NCBI GenBank assembly: GCA_963846715.1
Contig: CAWJXA010000008.1
Coordinates: 806,001-870,000, forward strand
DNA length: 64,000 nt
Reading direction: 5' to 3'
Source: Bog-257 sp963846715
GTDB lineage: Bacteria; Acidobacteriota; Terriglobia; Terriglobales; Acidobacteriaceae
The notes below the pieces were generated by a model, which made no database searches, was not told where the DNA came from, and was given only the letters and a program-made list of their open reading frames with translations. The position numbers were made by a program, and so were the translations under genes. Shown here piece by piece: positions 9,104-17,420 of this stretch. Numbering within the stretch: position 1 is the first letter of the stretch; each line of letters opens with the position of its first letter.

Positions 9104-9577
9104 TCATTTCAACCGTCTAGCTGCGATCAGGTAATCCACGCTGAATTTCCCTGGGCCAGAACAGATGAGCCAGGCAAAAAAGAGCACGTAAAGGGCTTCC
9201 GGAAGATAAAGGAAATTGTCCAGCCAGTTGAGAGGTGAAACCCCTTTGGGCATGGCAGAGAGCTTCGTGGTGAGGATCGCAACCAACATATCGCCCAGCA
9301 AAGCAAGCGAGGCCAGGCTTGACAGGAGCCCCACAATCAGCAGACAGCCGGCACCGAATTCCACAGTCGAGACGAAGTAGGTCATCAGCCGCGGAAGCGG
9401 AACCTTGGCCGCAACCAGGGTCTCGTACATGGCTTGAGTCCGGCTGGCGACAAACAGCTTGTTGCCTCCGGAGATTGCGAAAAACAACCCTAAGGCAATC
9501 CTTACTAGCAAGATCGCGTATTGTTCCAGATTCGCGTTTCCCAGCAGCCCAAACCGAATTAGGCGTTCCCACTCCAT
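9104..9577 (-). CDS. DoxX family membrane protein
   Basis: 157 residues with four hydrophobic segments, matching the DoxX fold: an early helix LLVRIALGLFFAISGGNKLF, then MTYFVSTVEFGAGCLLIVGLL, a short helix, and the final ALYVLFFAWLICSGPGKFSVDYLI. DoxX proteins are small inner-membrane proteins implicated in redox or quinone processes, but most, including this one, have no established role. ATG at 9577 sits behind GGAGGCGG. The gene lies alone between tRNA-Met and a tRNA-like 3' fragment, which raises the possibility that it was delivered by a small integrative element. Confidence 0.83.
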   Translation of the reverse strand: MEWERLIRFGLLGNANLEQYAILLVRIALGLFFAISGGNKLFVASRTQAMYETLVAAKVPLPRLMTYFVSTVEFGAGCLLIVGLLSSLASLALLGDMLVAILTTKLSAMPKGVSPLNWLDNFLYLPEALYVLFFAWLICSGPGKFSVDYLIAARRLK

Positions 9578-9902
9578 CGTCCGCCTCCTCGAATGCTCGT
9601 CCGGTCGTCACTCCGGAGGAATCATATTCCCTTCGTGAGAGGCTTGCTCGCCCGATTACTTCCTGCCGGCTACTCAACCGGAACCTGATCGAGATTTCCG
9701 CAAGCCGCTTCCAGATGCCTTCCCAATTATCTGCGGAACTGTCATCGTATGCGGGCCTACTCCACTTTGACTTGCCAGCAGATGGGGATATTGGGGGCCG
9801 GCGTCTTTCACTGATTGCCGGACACGGCCACACCCTATACGATATCGGCGGCTGCCTTTGAAGCGAAGAAATGCTGCGGAACCGGGTACATCGATATCCC
9901 CA

Positions 9903-9934
9903 GGTCGCTGGTTCGAGTCCAGCCGCCGCCACTA
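9903..9934 (+). other. tRNA 3'-end-like fragment (possible attachment-site scar)
   Basis: The bases from GGTCGCTGG through CCGCCGCCACTA repeat the 3' half of the tRNA-Met 0.85 kb upstream, with the T loop TTCGAGT and acceptor CGCCGCC identical and the T stem changed in a paired way (GTAGG/CCTAC to GCTGG/CCAGC). No matching D arm or anticodon arm could be folded upstream. The compensatory changes argue for descent from a real, different tRNA-like end; an integration scar or decayed tRNA are both possible. The 325 bases between DoxX and this fragment hold nothing I recognise. Confidence 0.5.
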
Positions 9935-10056
9935 GTATCCAGTGAAGCCAGGAGGATCACACTTACTGGATTCTGCTAGTTGAGGGTGTGGTCACATCCA
10001 TTACTCCTTCACCGTCGTCGCTTGAGTAAGGTGGGTAGTCAATCTGCGCCTGCCGG

Positions 10057-12411
10057 CTACCTGCGCCGGCCTCCTCCCATCCTCCCGCCGCCCATCCTGG
10101 CGCCACCCATGGAGTTAAAGTTCTGACTGCGTTGCGCGCCCTGATTGCGCATCTGCTGCTGGCGCTGGAGATTGGCATCCGGCTTGGTCGCGGATTGCCA
10201 GCCGTTGCCGCTGTTGCTCGACCAATTGCCGCTGTCCCGGTTGTAGCGGTAGACCGTGCCATCCTTTCCGGCGTAGACGTTGTTTTTTCCTGCCGCTATT
10301 CCCGCGTTCGTGTTGGTGTTGTAGGCGAAGCCGCCGCGTCCTGCCGTGCCTTGGCCGCTATAGATGTTGCCGGCGTATCCTGCTCCGCCGCCGGCGACGA
10401 TGCCCGTGTTCGGGTTATAGGTCGCGCCGCCGCGATAGCCGGCAGTGTTCCCGGTATAGATGTTGGTGTTGGTGCCGCGGCCGGCGACCGTGGTCCTGCC
10501 CGTCTGCGTGTTGTGGTAGGCGCCGCGGCTGGCGGCCCCATAGTTGCCGGTGTAGGGATTGGCCCATGCCGCCGCAGTGCGCGAGTACGCGGTGTTACCC
10601 CACACTCCATACACATTGCTGACGGCTGCGCCGCCCCACGCACCCCACCCGTAATACGGATACCAACCGTACCCGTAATATCCCATCGGGCCCCACCATG
10701 GGTAATACCACGGATAGTAGCCATATCCGTAGCCAAAACCGAAGCTCCACCCGGAAACGGTGCTGTAGGTAAATCCAGCTCCCACACCGTACGTATAGGG
10801 CCAGCCATACCACATTGTGGAAGTGATGTATGGCGGGTAGTACCATCCCGTTCCGTAGACCACCGTCGTGGTGCTGGCGGAGACGACGGTGCCATAGTAA
10901 CCGGGCGTGTAGCCGGCGTAGACCACCTCGGGTGTAGAACCGTAGACCTTCACGTAGGTAACGTAATACAGAGGCGAACTCGGCGGAATCGTGTAGATCT
11001 CGGCCGGAACAGTGTCTGCCACACTCCACGGACCTTGCGGAGTCGGCGCCTTGAACCACACCCCAGCTTCGACGCAATAATAGTTGTTATCCGACACCTT
11101 GATGACGGCAGCGCTCGTGTTCTTCGCGTAGGTCATCGAGGTACCTTCGATCGGCACGAAGGTCGCCTCGCCGCCGTACTGTACCGTCAGTTTCGCCTCC
11201 GAGCGGGTGATGGTCGCTGTCTGTGGAATTGAGTTGGCGATCAATGCCTCTTTCGATTCCGGTGTACCCGGAACCGACGCCAGTACGGTTGCCTTTGGAC
11301 TGTCTTGCGGAATCTTGGCGAAATCAGCCGGAAAATCCGTTGTGCTCACGAACGTCCACGGCCCGTTAAACGAGGCACCTTTAAACCAGCGGCCCGAGAT
11401 CAGGACGTAGTATTCGCCGTTCAAGCGGAACAAATTACCATTGGTGTTTTCAACGTATTCCAGGCCAGTGCCGGGAATTGGCTTGAATTGCGGCTCGCCT
11501 TTGGTTTCGATCAGCTCCGTAGGTCCGAAAGCAACATACACCGCCGGGATTTCAGCCTTCTTGCCGGCTTCTTTAAGCGACGTCTGCGGTTTCTGCTGCT
11601 CGCCCCCCGGAGTCTGCCCCTGAGCTTGATTGACGACATACTCTTCCGCCTTCTTCATGTCGTCGGGTAGTTTGTTCGCATAGGTCCACGGACCTTCGAG
11701 TTCCTTGGCTTGCAGCCACCAATCCTGCACCCGCAGATAGTAGGTTTTCTTATCCGTCTCAAACAACAGGACGGCCCTCGTGTTGATCATCCGCTGAAGC
11801 TTGGTACCTTCTATATCCCGGAGCTGCGGCGTGCCGTCGATCAGCACCAGCAGCGACGGTTTCATTGCGAGGATGATCTTGGGGGGATCGTTCTTGACCT
11901 CGACTCCCTGGATCGGCTCGCCGGTCGCTTCCAGCGCAGCTTCCAGCCGGTCGAGTGAGATGGTCCTGGTCACGGTCGGCAGCTTTTTCTCCAGCAACGC
12001 TGTTAGCTCTGTCTCTTTCTCGGGCGCCACCGGGAATTTCACTTTGGTCAGCTGGACCTGGTCAAGCGTTACCAGGCGGTTGATTTTGTCGACTTCGGTA
12101 CGCGCATTGAACCAGATGACCCCGTAGTTGGACCCTTCATCTTGCCCTGTTTTCAACTCGACTGCAGAGTACAGGTCAACGCGGTTGCCATCCCACTTTT
12201 CCACCTGTGGCTGATAAATGAGAAACTTATCAGTCCCACTGGTTATTGTGCGAGGCCAGTTGGCTTCAGCGGCCTTGGCCTTTTCGGTGGTGGCCTTTTG
12301 CGCGCTGGGCGCATTAGGCAGGGCCTGGCCCAGAAGCGAAGTAGAGTGTCCTAACGCGACCAGCAATGACGCCAGCAAGACGCGCTGCACTGAAAGCACA
12401 AACCTCGACAA
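10057..12411 (-). CDS. Large exported protein with Tyr/Gly-rich C-terminal half, function unknown
   Basis: About 784 residues. The frame is open to 12537, but a TTG at 12411 behind a strong TTGGAGG site starts a good signal peptide (SVQRVLLASLLVALGHSTSL, cut near LLGQA), so I use it. The N-terminal two thirds holds repeated WxxA/GPW-type modules (KELEGPWTYA, FNGPWTFV, QGPWSV) alternating with YYLRV/YYVLISGRWF, suggesting tandem beta-rich surface repeats. The remainder is extremely rich in Gly, Tyr, Trp and Asn, and the last residues form a basic Gly-Arg tail. Proteins of this type are often labelled carbohydrate-binding family V/XII without proof. Likely periplasmic or surface exposed. No operon partner. 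Confidence 0.6.
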   Translation of the reverse strand: MSRFVLSVQRVLLASLLVALGHSTSLLGQALPNAPSAQKATTEKAKAAEANWPRTITSGTDKFLIYQPQVEKWDGNRVDLYSAVELKTGQDEGSNYGVIWFNARTEVDKINRLVTLDQVQLTKVKFPVAPEKETELTALLEKKLPTVTRTISLDRLEAALEATGEPIQGVEVKNDPPKIILAMKPSLLVLIDGTPQLRDIEGTKLQRMINTRAVLLFETDKKTYYLRVQDWWLQAKELEGPWTYANKLPDDMKKAEEYVVNQAQGQTPGGEQQKPQTSLKEAGKKAEIPAVYVAFGPTELIETKGEPQFKPIPGTGLEYVENTNGNLFRLNGEYYVLISGRWFKGASFNGPWTFVSTTDFPADFAKIPQDSPKATVLASVPGTPESKEALIANSIPQTATITRSEAKLTVQYGGEATFVPIEGTSMTYAKNTSAAVIKVSDNNYYCVEAGVWFKAPTPQGPWSVADTVPAEIYTIPPSSPLYYVTYVKVYGSTPEVVYAGYTPGYYGTVVSASTTTVVYGTGWYYPPYITSTMWYGWPYTYGVGAGFTYSTVSGWSFGFGYGYGYYPWYYPWWGPMGYYGYGWYPYYGWGAWGGAAVSNVYGVWGNTAYSRTAAAWANPYTGNYGAASRGAYHNTQTGRTTVAGRGTNTNIYTGNTAGYRGGATYNPNTGIVAGGGAGYAGNIYSGQGTAGRGGFAYNTNTNAGIAAGKNNVYAGKDGTVYRYNRDSGNWSSNSGNGWQSATKPDANLQRQQQMRNQGAQRSQNFNSMGGARMGGGRMGGGRRR

Positions 12412-12680
12412 GAAAACCTCCAAGGTGCGGAACTCCGCAGGAACCTTCCAATAAATTTCCAATTCAAGTAACTCAGAACAGACTATCTTCGAGCGTACCT
12501 GCTTTGGCGCACCACTGGAGAAATCCCCAGGTGCCAAGAAGGAATTAAGTTGCTAGCATGCTGAGTTAATGACTCCTTAATAATAACCGTCCGGATGGCC
12601 TTATCCCCGATTGTGCTGGGGCAGGCTACTCGGTCATACCATGGTGGCGACGAGGAGCAGCGAAGATCAGGGGGAAATAG

Positions 12681-14402
12681 TTGTCAACCAACGGTCAACG
12701 GCGAGGCTACAGCCCAATTCCGGGTTGGCTGTCCGGCTACCGGAAAGACTGGCTGCGGCCCGATATTTTGGCTGGCCTCACTACTGCGGCCGTGGTGATT
12801 CCGAAGGCGATGGCCTATGCCACCATCGCGGGACTGCCGGTACAAGTCGGGCTCTACACTGCTTTCTTGCCCATGGTGATCTACGCGGTGCTGGGGACTT
12901 CCCGCGTGCTCAGCGTGAGCACCACCACGACTCTTGCTATTCTCACCGCCGCCGAGCTCGGGGAAGTTGTTCCAGGAGGCGATCCGGCAGCGCTTCTGCG
13001 AGCTGCGGCGATGCTGACGCTGTTGGTGGGCGCCATGCTGGTACTGGCGTCCGTGCTGCGGCTGGGCTTTATCGCCAACTTCATTTCGGAGCCGGTGCTG
13101 ATCGGGTTCAAGGCCGGGATCGGGCTGGTCATTGTGCTCGACCAGGTTCCCAAGATCCTCGGCATCCACTTTCCCAGGGAGTCCTTCCTGCACAACTTGC
13201 TTGCCATCGTCCACGGCATTCCCGAGGCGTCTCTGCCAACCGTAGCCGTGGGAATCTTCATGATCGCGCTGCTGGTCGGAATGGAGCGGCTTGCACCGCG
13301 AGCGCCTGCTCCGCTGATCGCCGTGGCGGCTGGGATCATTAGTGCGGGCCTCCTCGGTCTCCAGGCTCATGGCGTGGAGCTTGTCGGCCACATTCCCAAA
13401 GGACTGCCGTCCCTCACGATGCCCGAGTTCGCGCTCGCTGCGCGGCTCTGGCCCGGGGCCCTGGGTATTGCGCTGATGAGCTTCACCGAGACCATCGCTG
13501 CAGGACGGGCCTTCGCCAAGCGTGAGGAACCACCTCCCCGTGCCAACCTGGAATTGCTGGCGACGGGACTGGCGAATGCGGGAGGCGCTTTCCTGGGGGC
13601 CATGCCTGCCGGTGGTGGGACCACCCAGACTGCTGTCAATAGCCTTGCGGGAGCTCGCACTCAGCTGGCAGAGATCGTGACCGCCGGCATCGCCCTCGTA
13701 ACCATGCTTTTCCTCTCGCCCCTCATCGCCATGATGCCTCAAGCTACTCTGGCGGCCGTAGTCATCGTCTACTCGATCGGGTTGATCCGTCCTGTCGAGT
13801 TCCGCGACATCCTTAGTGTGCGCCGGACGGAGTTCGTTTGGGCCCTCACCGCTTTTGCCGGAGTGGTGCTGCTGGGGACCTTGAAGGGGATCATCGTTGC
13901 TATTGCAGTGTCGCTGGTGGCTCTGGCGTATCAAACAGCGGATCCGCCAGTCTATGTGCTGCGACGTAAGCCAGGAACCAACGTATTTCGGCCACGCTCC
14001 AACGATAATCCCGAGGACGAAGATTTTCCCGGCCTCTTATTGCTGCACTTGGAGGGTCGGATCTTCTTCGCCAATGCTGCGCACATCGGAGAGAAGATAA
14101 AACCATTGGTTGCGCAGGCGAACCCGAAAGTGGTGGTGCTGGACCTCAGCGGCGTACCCGATCTGGAGTACACCGCGCTGAAGATGATGACCGAAGCCGA
14201 GAATAGACAGCGCGAGCGTGGCGTATTGCTGTGGCTGGTGGGACTTAACCCGCATGTGCTGACCATGGTCCAGCGATCATCGCTGGGCAAGACCCTCGGG
14301 CGTGAAGCGATGCATTTTAATCTGGAGATGGCCGTCGCCAAATACCTGGCAATCTCCGCGACAGCCGGCATCCGCGACGACGATACGCCGGGCACTCCCT
14401 AA
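12681..14402 (+). CDS. SulP family anion transporter with STAS domain
   Basis: 573 residues, the standard SulP length. TTG start at 12681 with AGGGGGA ahead. The N-terminal 400 residues carry about ten or more membrane helices with the SulP signature around residues 30-60 (DILAGLTTAAVVIPKAMAYA) and helix VLIGFKAGIGLVIVLDQVPK. A cytosolic STAS domain follows (LLLLHLEGRIFFANA, VVVLDLSGVPDLEYTALKMM). SulP proteins import sulfate, bicarbonate or other anions; the substrate here is not readable. It stands alone, downstream of an unrelated divergent gene. Confidence 0.9.
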   Translation: MSTNGQRRGYSPIPGWLSGYRKDWLRPDILAGLTTAAVVIPKAMAYATIAGLPVQVGLYTAFLPMVIYAVLGTSRVLSVSTTTTLAILTAAELGEVVPGGDPAALLRAAAMLTLLVGAMLVLASVLRLGFIANFISEPVLIGFKAGIGLVIVLDQVPKILGIHFPRESFLHNLLAIVHGIPEASLPTVAVGIFMIALLVGMERLAPRAPAPLIAVAAGIISAGLLGLQAHGVELVGHIPKGLPSLTMPEFALAARLWPGALGIALMSFTETIAAGRAFAKREEPPPRANLELLATGLANAGGAFLGAMPAGGGTTQTAVNSLAGARTQLAEIVTAGIALVTMLFLSPLIAMMPQATLAAVVIVYSIGLIRPVEFRDILSVRRTEFVWALTAFAGVVLLGTLKGIIVAIAVSLVALAYQTADPPVYVLRRKPGTNVFRPRSNDNPEDEDFPGLLLLHLEGRIFFANAAHIGEKIKPLVAQANPKVVVLDLSGVPDLEYTALKMMTEAENRQRERGVLLWLVGLNPHVLTMVQRSSLGKTLGREAMHFNLEMAVAKYLAISATAGIRDDDTPGTP

Positions 14403-14443
14403 AAATGCAAGCGGCAGGGTCCCTTTTGAGTTAGAACGATTCT

Positions 14444-14870
14444 GCATTGGCTGTGCCCGTTTTGAAAGGGCACGCCTTCATAGGCCGCTGAAAAACTACC
14501 CCTGACAACAGCCCGGGTAGTGCGGGCCTTCCAGACCCGCGTTCACCGGGTCTTGTGAAGAGGGCTTTAGCCCCTGAGGTGCCTCGTCTAAAGCCTCTAA
14601 AATAGCCTCTTTTATGCAATGTCCCCAGGCCTAAAGGCCGTTTCACGGTACTCGCTTGACGCGGCGCTGAAGCGCCGCACTACCCGAACTCGCTCCGGAG
14701 AGGACTTTTTCAGCAGCCTCTTCAGACGTGCCGAAAAGCCAGCGGGAAGTAACCGGTTTAGCCGCTGAGGGGCGTACCGCAGGGCCTTAAAGGCCGAGTT
14801 GTTGGGGGCGCGAACCGGCGCGGCTGAAGCCGTGCCCTTTCAGGGCGGTTACTGCAACTCAAAAATTTCT
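14444..14870. repeat. Composite of dispersed palindromic repeats
   Basis: The gap between the SulP gene and tyrS is filled by repeat words: TGTGCCC...GGGCACG (about 14450-14474), GTAGTGCGGGCC-TTCCAGA-CCCGC (about 14518), GCGGCGCTGAAGCGCCGCACTACCC (near 14660-14685, given here only by its GCGGCGCT/AGCGCCGC arms) and GCCCTTTCAGGGC (about 14832-14847). These stems recur at 8.6, 17.0-17.3 and 52.7 kb. No gene was seen. The hairpins could terminate the converging SulP and tyrS transcripts, but no clear T tract is present. Confidence 0.6.
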
Positions 14871-14909
14871 TTATGGTGCTGTCGGATTGAGGGCGTGACT
14901 TGCCATCAC

Positions 14910-16169
14910 TCAACCCTCGAGATTGACCTTCACCATTTTCTTCCCAGCTCTTAACGTAAACTCCGACCCCACCTTCACGGCGATCACGAGTTCCGTCTTG
15001 AGCTCACCGTCGACCTTCACGGCGTTCTGCTTCACTTTGCGCAGACCGTCGGTAACCGACGTAGCCAGCCCAGTACGCGCCAGAAGTTTGTCGAGCTTCA
15101 CTTGCACATGACCGTCCGTGGTAGACGCATGGGGCGCAGCAACTTCCTCGAAGCGTACCGAGATCACCGGCAAGTCCTCAGGAGTCCCCTTATCATGGAA
15201 AATTGTAATCCAATCCTTCGCAGCCTTCTTGGCTTCCGCGGTGGAATGAAAATCAGCAACGATTCGCTCAGCCAAGAAATGCTTGTAGTTGATCGGATGC
15301 TCTTGGCCGGTGACGACGTTCTCCTTCATGCGGTCAATCTCACTCACACTCACGTCGGTGACCAGTTCGTAATAGCGCCACATCAACTCATCAGAGATGG
15401 ACATGACCTTGCCGTACATTTCCTGGGGCGCTTCCGTAATGCCGATGTAATTGCCGTATGACTTCGACATTTTCTGAACGCCATCGGTGCCTTCCAGCAG
15501 CGGTGTGGTCAGCACGATCTGCGGAGGCTGTCCGTAATGGCGTTGCAGCTCGCGTCCCATCAGCAAGTTGAACTTCTGATCGGTGCCGCCAAGTTCGACA
15601 TCGCCCTCAAGAGCCACCGAGTCATAGCCCTGTGCGATGGGATAAAGCAGTTCGTGCATGGCGATCGGCTTCTCTTCGTCAAAGCGCTTGTGGAAGTCTT
15701 CGCGCTCCAGCATCTGCGAAACGGTGAACTTCGCCGCCAATCGGATAAAGCCTTCGAACCCAAGTTTACCCAGCCACTCGCTGTTGAAACGCACTTCGGT
15801 CTTGTCGCGGTCGAGGATCTTGAAGACTTGTGCCTTATAAGTCTCGGCATTCTGGTCGATTTGCTCTCGCGTGAGCGGCGGACGCGTGGCTGAGCGGCCG
15901 GTGGGATCACCGATGAGCCCGGTGAAATCGCCGATGAGGAAAATGACGGTGTGGCCCATGTCCTGAAAGTGTTTCAGTTTGCGCATCAGCACGGTATGGC
16001 CGAGGTGCAAGTCCGGCGCAGTGGGATCGAAACCGGCCTTCACCCGCATGGGCTTGCCGGTGGCGAGAGATTTCTCGATGCGCTCTCGCAAGTCGCTCTC
16101 GCGAATGATTTCCGCTGCGCCCTTGCGCAGGTAAGCGAGTTGCTCGTCAAGCGGAGGAAATGAGGGCAT
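14910..16169 (-). CDS. tyrS: Tyrosyl-tRNA synthetase
   Basis: 419 residues. Charges tRNA-Tyr; class I aminoacyl-tRNA synthetase. Motifs: FDPTAPDLHLGH with the HIGH-type sequence at residues 55-58; KMSKS near 232; a tyrosine-pocket segment QGYDSVALEGDVELGGTDQ; and a C-terminal S4 RNA-binding domain (VTDGLRKVKQNAVKVDGE). ATG at 16169. The early GDPTGRS loop and overall arrangement resemble the TyrZ branch more than the Escherichia coli type, though this is a judgement by eye. Intact and flanked by repeats downstream. Confidence 0.95.
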   Translation of the reverse strand: MPSFPPLDEQLAYLRKGAAEIIRESDLRERIEKSLATGKPMRVKAGFDPTAPDLHLGHTVLMRKLKHFQDMGHTVIFLIGDFTGLIGDPTGRSATRPPLTREQIDQNAETYKAQVFKILDRDKTEVRFNSEWLGKLGFEGFIRLAAKFTVSQMLEREDFHKRFDEEKPIAMHELLYPIAQGYDSVALEGDVELGGTDQKFNLLMGRELQRHYGQPPQIVLTTPLLEGTDGVQKMSKSYGNYIGITEAPQEMYGKVMSISDELMWRYYELVTDVSVSEIDRMKENVVTGQEHPINYKHFLAERIVADFHSTAEAKKAAKDWITIFHDKGTPEDLPVISVRFEEVAAPHASTTDGHVQVKLDKLLARTGLATSVTDGLRKVKQNAVKVDGELKTELVIAVKVGSEFTLRAGKKMVKVNLEG

Positions 16170-16235
16170 AAAGATTGATTATAGCCAGAAGCAGTCGGCA
16201 TTCGGCACGTAGCACTCCTGCTCTACAATCAAAAC

Positions 16236-16493
16236 ATGTTCGCGCGCAAGGTCCGCGTCGAATACGAAGAAACGGCCAGCGGCATGCCTGTCCGCTGAAG
16301 TGGCTGGACAGCTTCAGCATGCGCAACTTCACCAACGATCAGGTGTTCGACGATACGATCCCTGTCGGGCGACGGCGCGATGGAGATCGGCACGCGCGTT
16401 CCCCTGAATCGCCTGCAGACCGCGATGGAAGACTGGTTCCGGCGCAAGAGCTACCTGCCGAACGGTGCGACGCTGATTGTGGAAGAGGAGTGA
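16236..16493 (+). pseudogene. Frameshifted small gene, family not recognised
   Basis: Three consecutive reading frames form one plausible protein: an N-terminus MFARKVRVEYEETASGMPVR ending in TGA at 16296, then WLDSFSMRNFTNDQVFDDT, then GDGAMEIGTRVPLNRLQTAM and EDWFRRKSYLPNGATLIVEE to a TGA at 16491. Codon composition matches coding sequence throughout, so two indels (near 16296 and 16370) have broken it, or the sequence has errors. I do not recognise the family. Divergent from tyrS with a gap of 66 bp. Confidence 0.45.
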
Positions 16494-16619
16494 GACTCGG
16501 TGAACATCCGTGCAGTCAGTAATGGTGCGAACGCAGATCCTCGACTCCGCTTCGCTCCGCTCGTGATGACAGTGGGATTGGAAAGGTTGATTCGGCTGAG
16601 CAGCTGACAGCAGACTTCT

Positions 16620-16935
16620 ATGGGAACTCGGATATTTTTCTTCGCTGTTGCACTTGCTCTTGTCGTGGCGGGAGCTATGGGCCTACCAGCATGACCAGGA
16701 GCTGCGCAGGAATGTGATGCAGGTCAACCTCGGCGATCCCAACGAAATGGTGCGCGAACTGCTCGGCGAGCCCAGCAGCGAGGGGCCGTGCGGCTCGCTC
16801 ACCGCAGTTCCTGCGGGCTGCACGGATGAGTACGTTTACCGATACTACTATTCGATCTTCAATCCGCAATATGAGGTGGTGTGGTTTGACAGCGCTGGAA
16901 AGGTGCTTGGCGAGCAGCACGTGCAAAGACCGTAG
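16620..16935 (+). CDS. Small exported protein with BamE/SmpA-like C-terminus, probably frameshifted
   Basis: An ATG at 16620 opens a hydrophobic leader (MGTRIFFFAVALALVVAGA) that stops at once, while the +1 frame continues from about 16648 as LWAYQHDQELRRNVMQVNLG and onward to a stop at 16935. Joined, they would make about 105 residues: a signal or membrane leader plus a domain with GDPNEMVRELLGEP and YYSIFNPQYEVVWFDSAGKV. That pattern is seen in SmpA/OmlA (BamE)-type lipoprotein domains. The family match is tentative, and whether the frameshift is real or a sequencing error is unknown. Confidence 0.5.
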
Positions 16936-17010
16936 CAGAATATCTCCGCAATTGCTGTCCAGGTAGAGGTCTTTCGACTCGCGACTAGAGGTATATCCCG
17001 CTTGTACGGG

Positions 17011-17330
17011 TAGTGCGGGCCTTCAGGGAATGTGTCACAACCCATGTCGCCGCTACGCGGCTCGGGAATTTTTCCCATTCACACCCGGGGCTTGCGCCCC
17101 GGGCTCAATGCGCTGCCGCCGCTGCGCGGCTGGCTCAATTAGGATTCGACCTTTTTGTCCCACTACGAAATTGCATTTCCGGTTGTGACACAGTCTCTTC
17201 AGGCCCGCGTATAGGGCAAGAAGAAAAATCGCTTAAGCTGGTGAGGTCGACAACCTCAGCAGCCTAAGCGGGGTGTTTAGCGGAAACGGAACGCTGCGCT
17301 GAAGCGCCGCACTACCCGTACAAATCGTTA
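17011..17330. repeat. Dispersed palindromic repeat, interrupted copy
   Basis: TAGTGCGGGCCTTCAGG at 17011-17027 and CTTCAGGCCCGCG at 17197-17209 are the two halves of the GCGGGCC-TTCA-GGCCCGC palindrome found elsewhere in the window, separated by an inserted 169-base element (listed separately). A second palindrome, GCTGAAGCGCCGCACTACCC, lies near 17298-17320. The rest of the gap up to pckA (17421) shows no gene. Confidence 0.65.
17028..17196. mobile_element. 169-bp miniature inverted-repeat element (MITE)
   Basis: The element has perfect 12-base terminal inverted repeats TGTGTCACAACC (17031-17042) and GGTTGTGACACA (17181-17192) lying 3-4 bases inside its ends. It is flanked by a perfect 7-base direct repeat CTTCAGG (17021-17027 and 17197-17203), as expected for a target-site duplication. 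Deleting the element and one repeat copy restores the dispersed palindrome GCGGGCCTTCAGGCCCGC. There is no coding capacity; an internal hairpin CGGGGCTTGCGCCCCGG lies near 17086. It is non-autonomous and would need a transposase in trans; none with matching ends is visible in the window. Confidence 0.75.
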
Positions 17331-17420
17331 AGGAACCGCTATAACTTCGCTCAGGAGAACACACTGAGGGGTTACGCAGGGAATGGCTATCCCACGTTGC
17401 GATATATCACATTGTGTGAC

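Noticed and set aside
9117..9932. Long minus-strand frame overlapping DoxX
   Set aside because: It is a shadow frame that runs through the tRNA-like fragment and DoxX; its N-terminus is the usual artefact of translating tRNA sequence.
9903..9934. 3' end of a tmRNA gene
   Set aside because: The T-arm and acceptor look similar, but no tmRNA 5' end or tag-coding sequence was found within 400 bases upstream.
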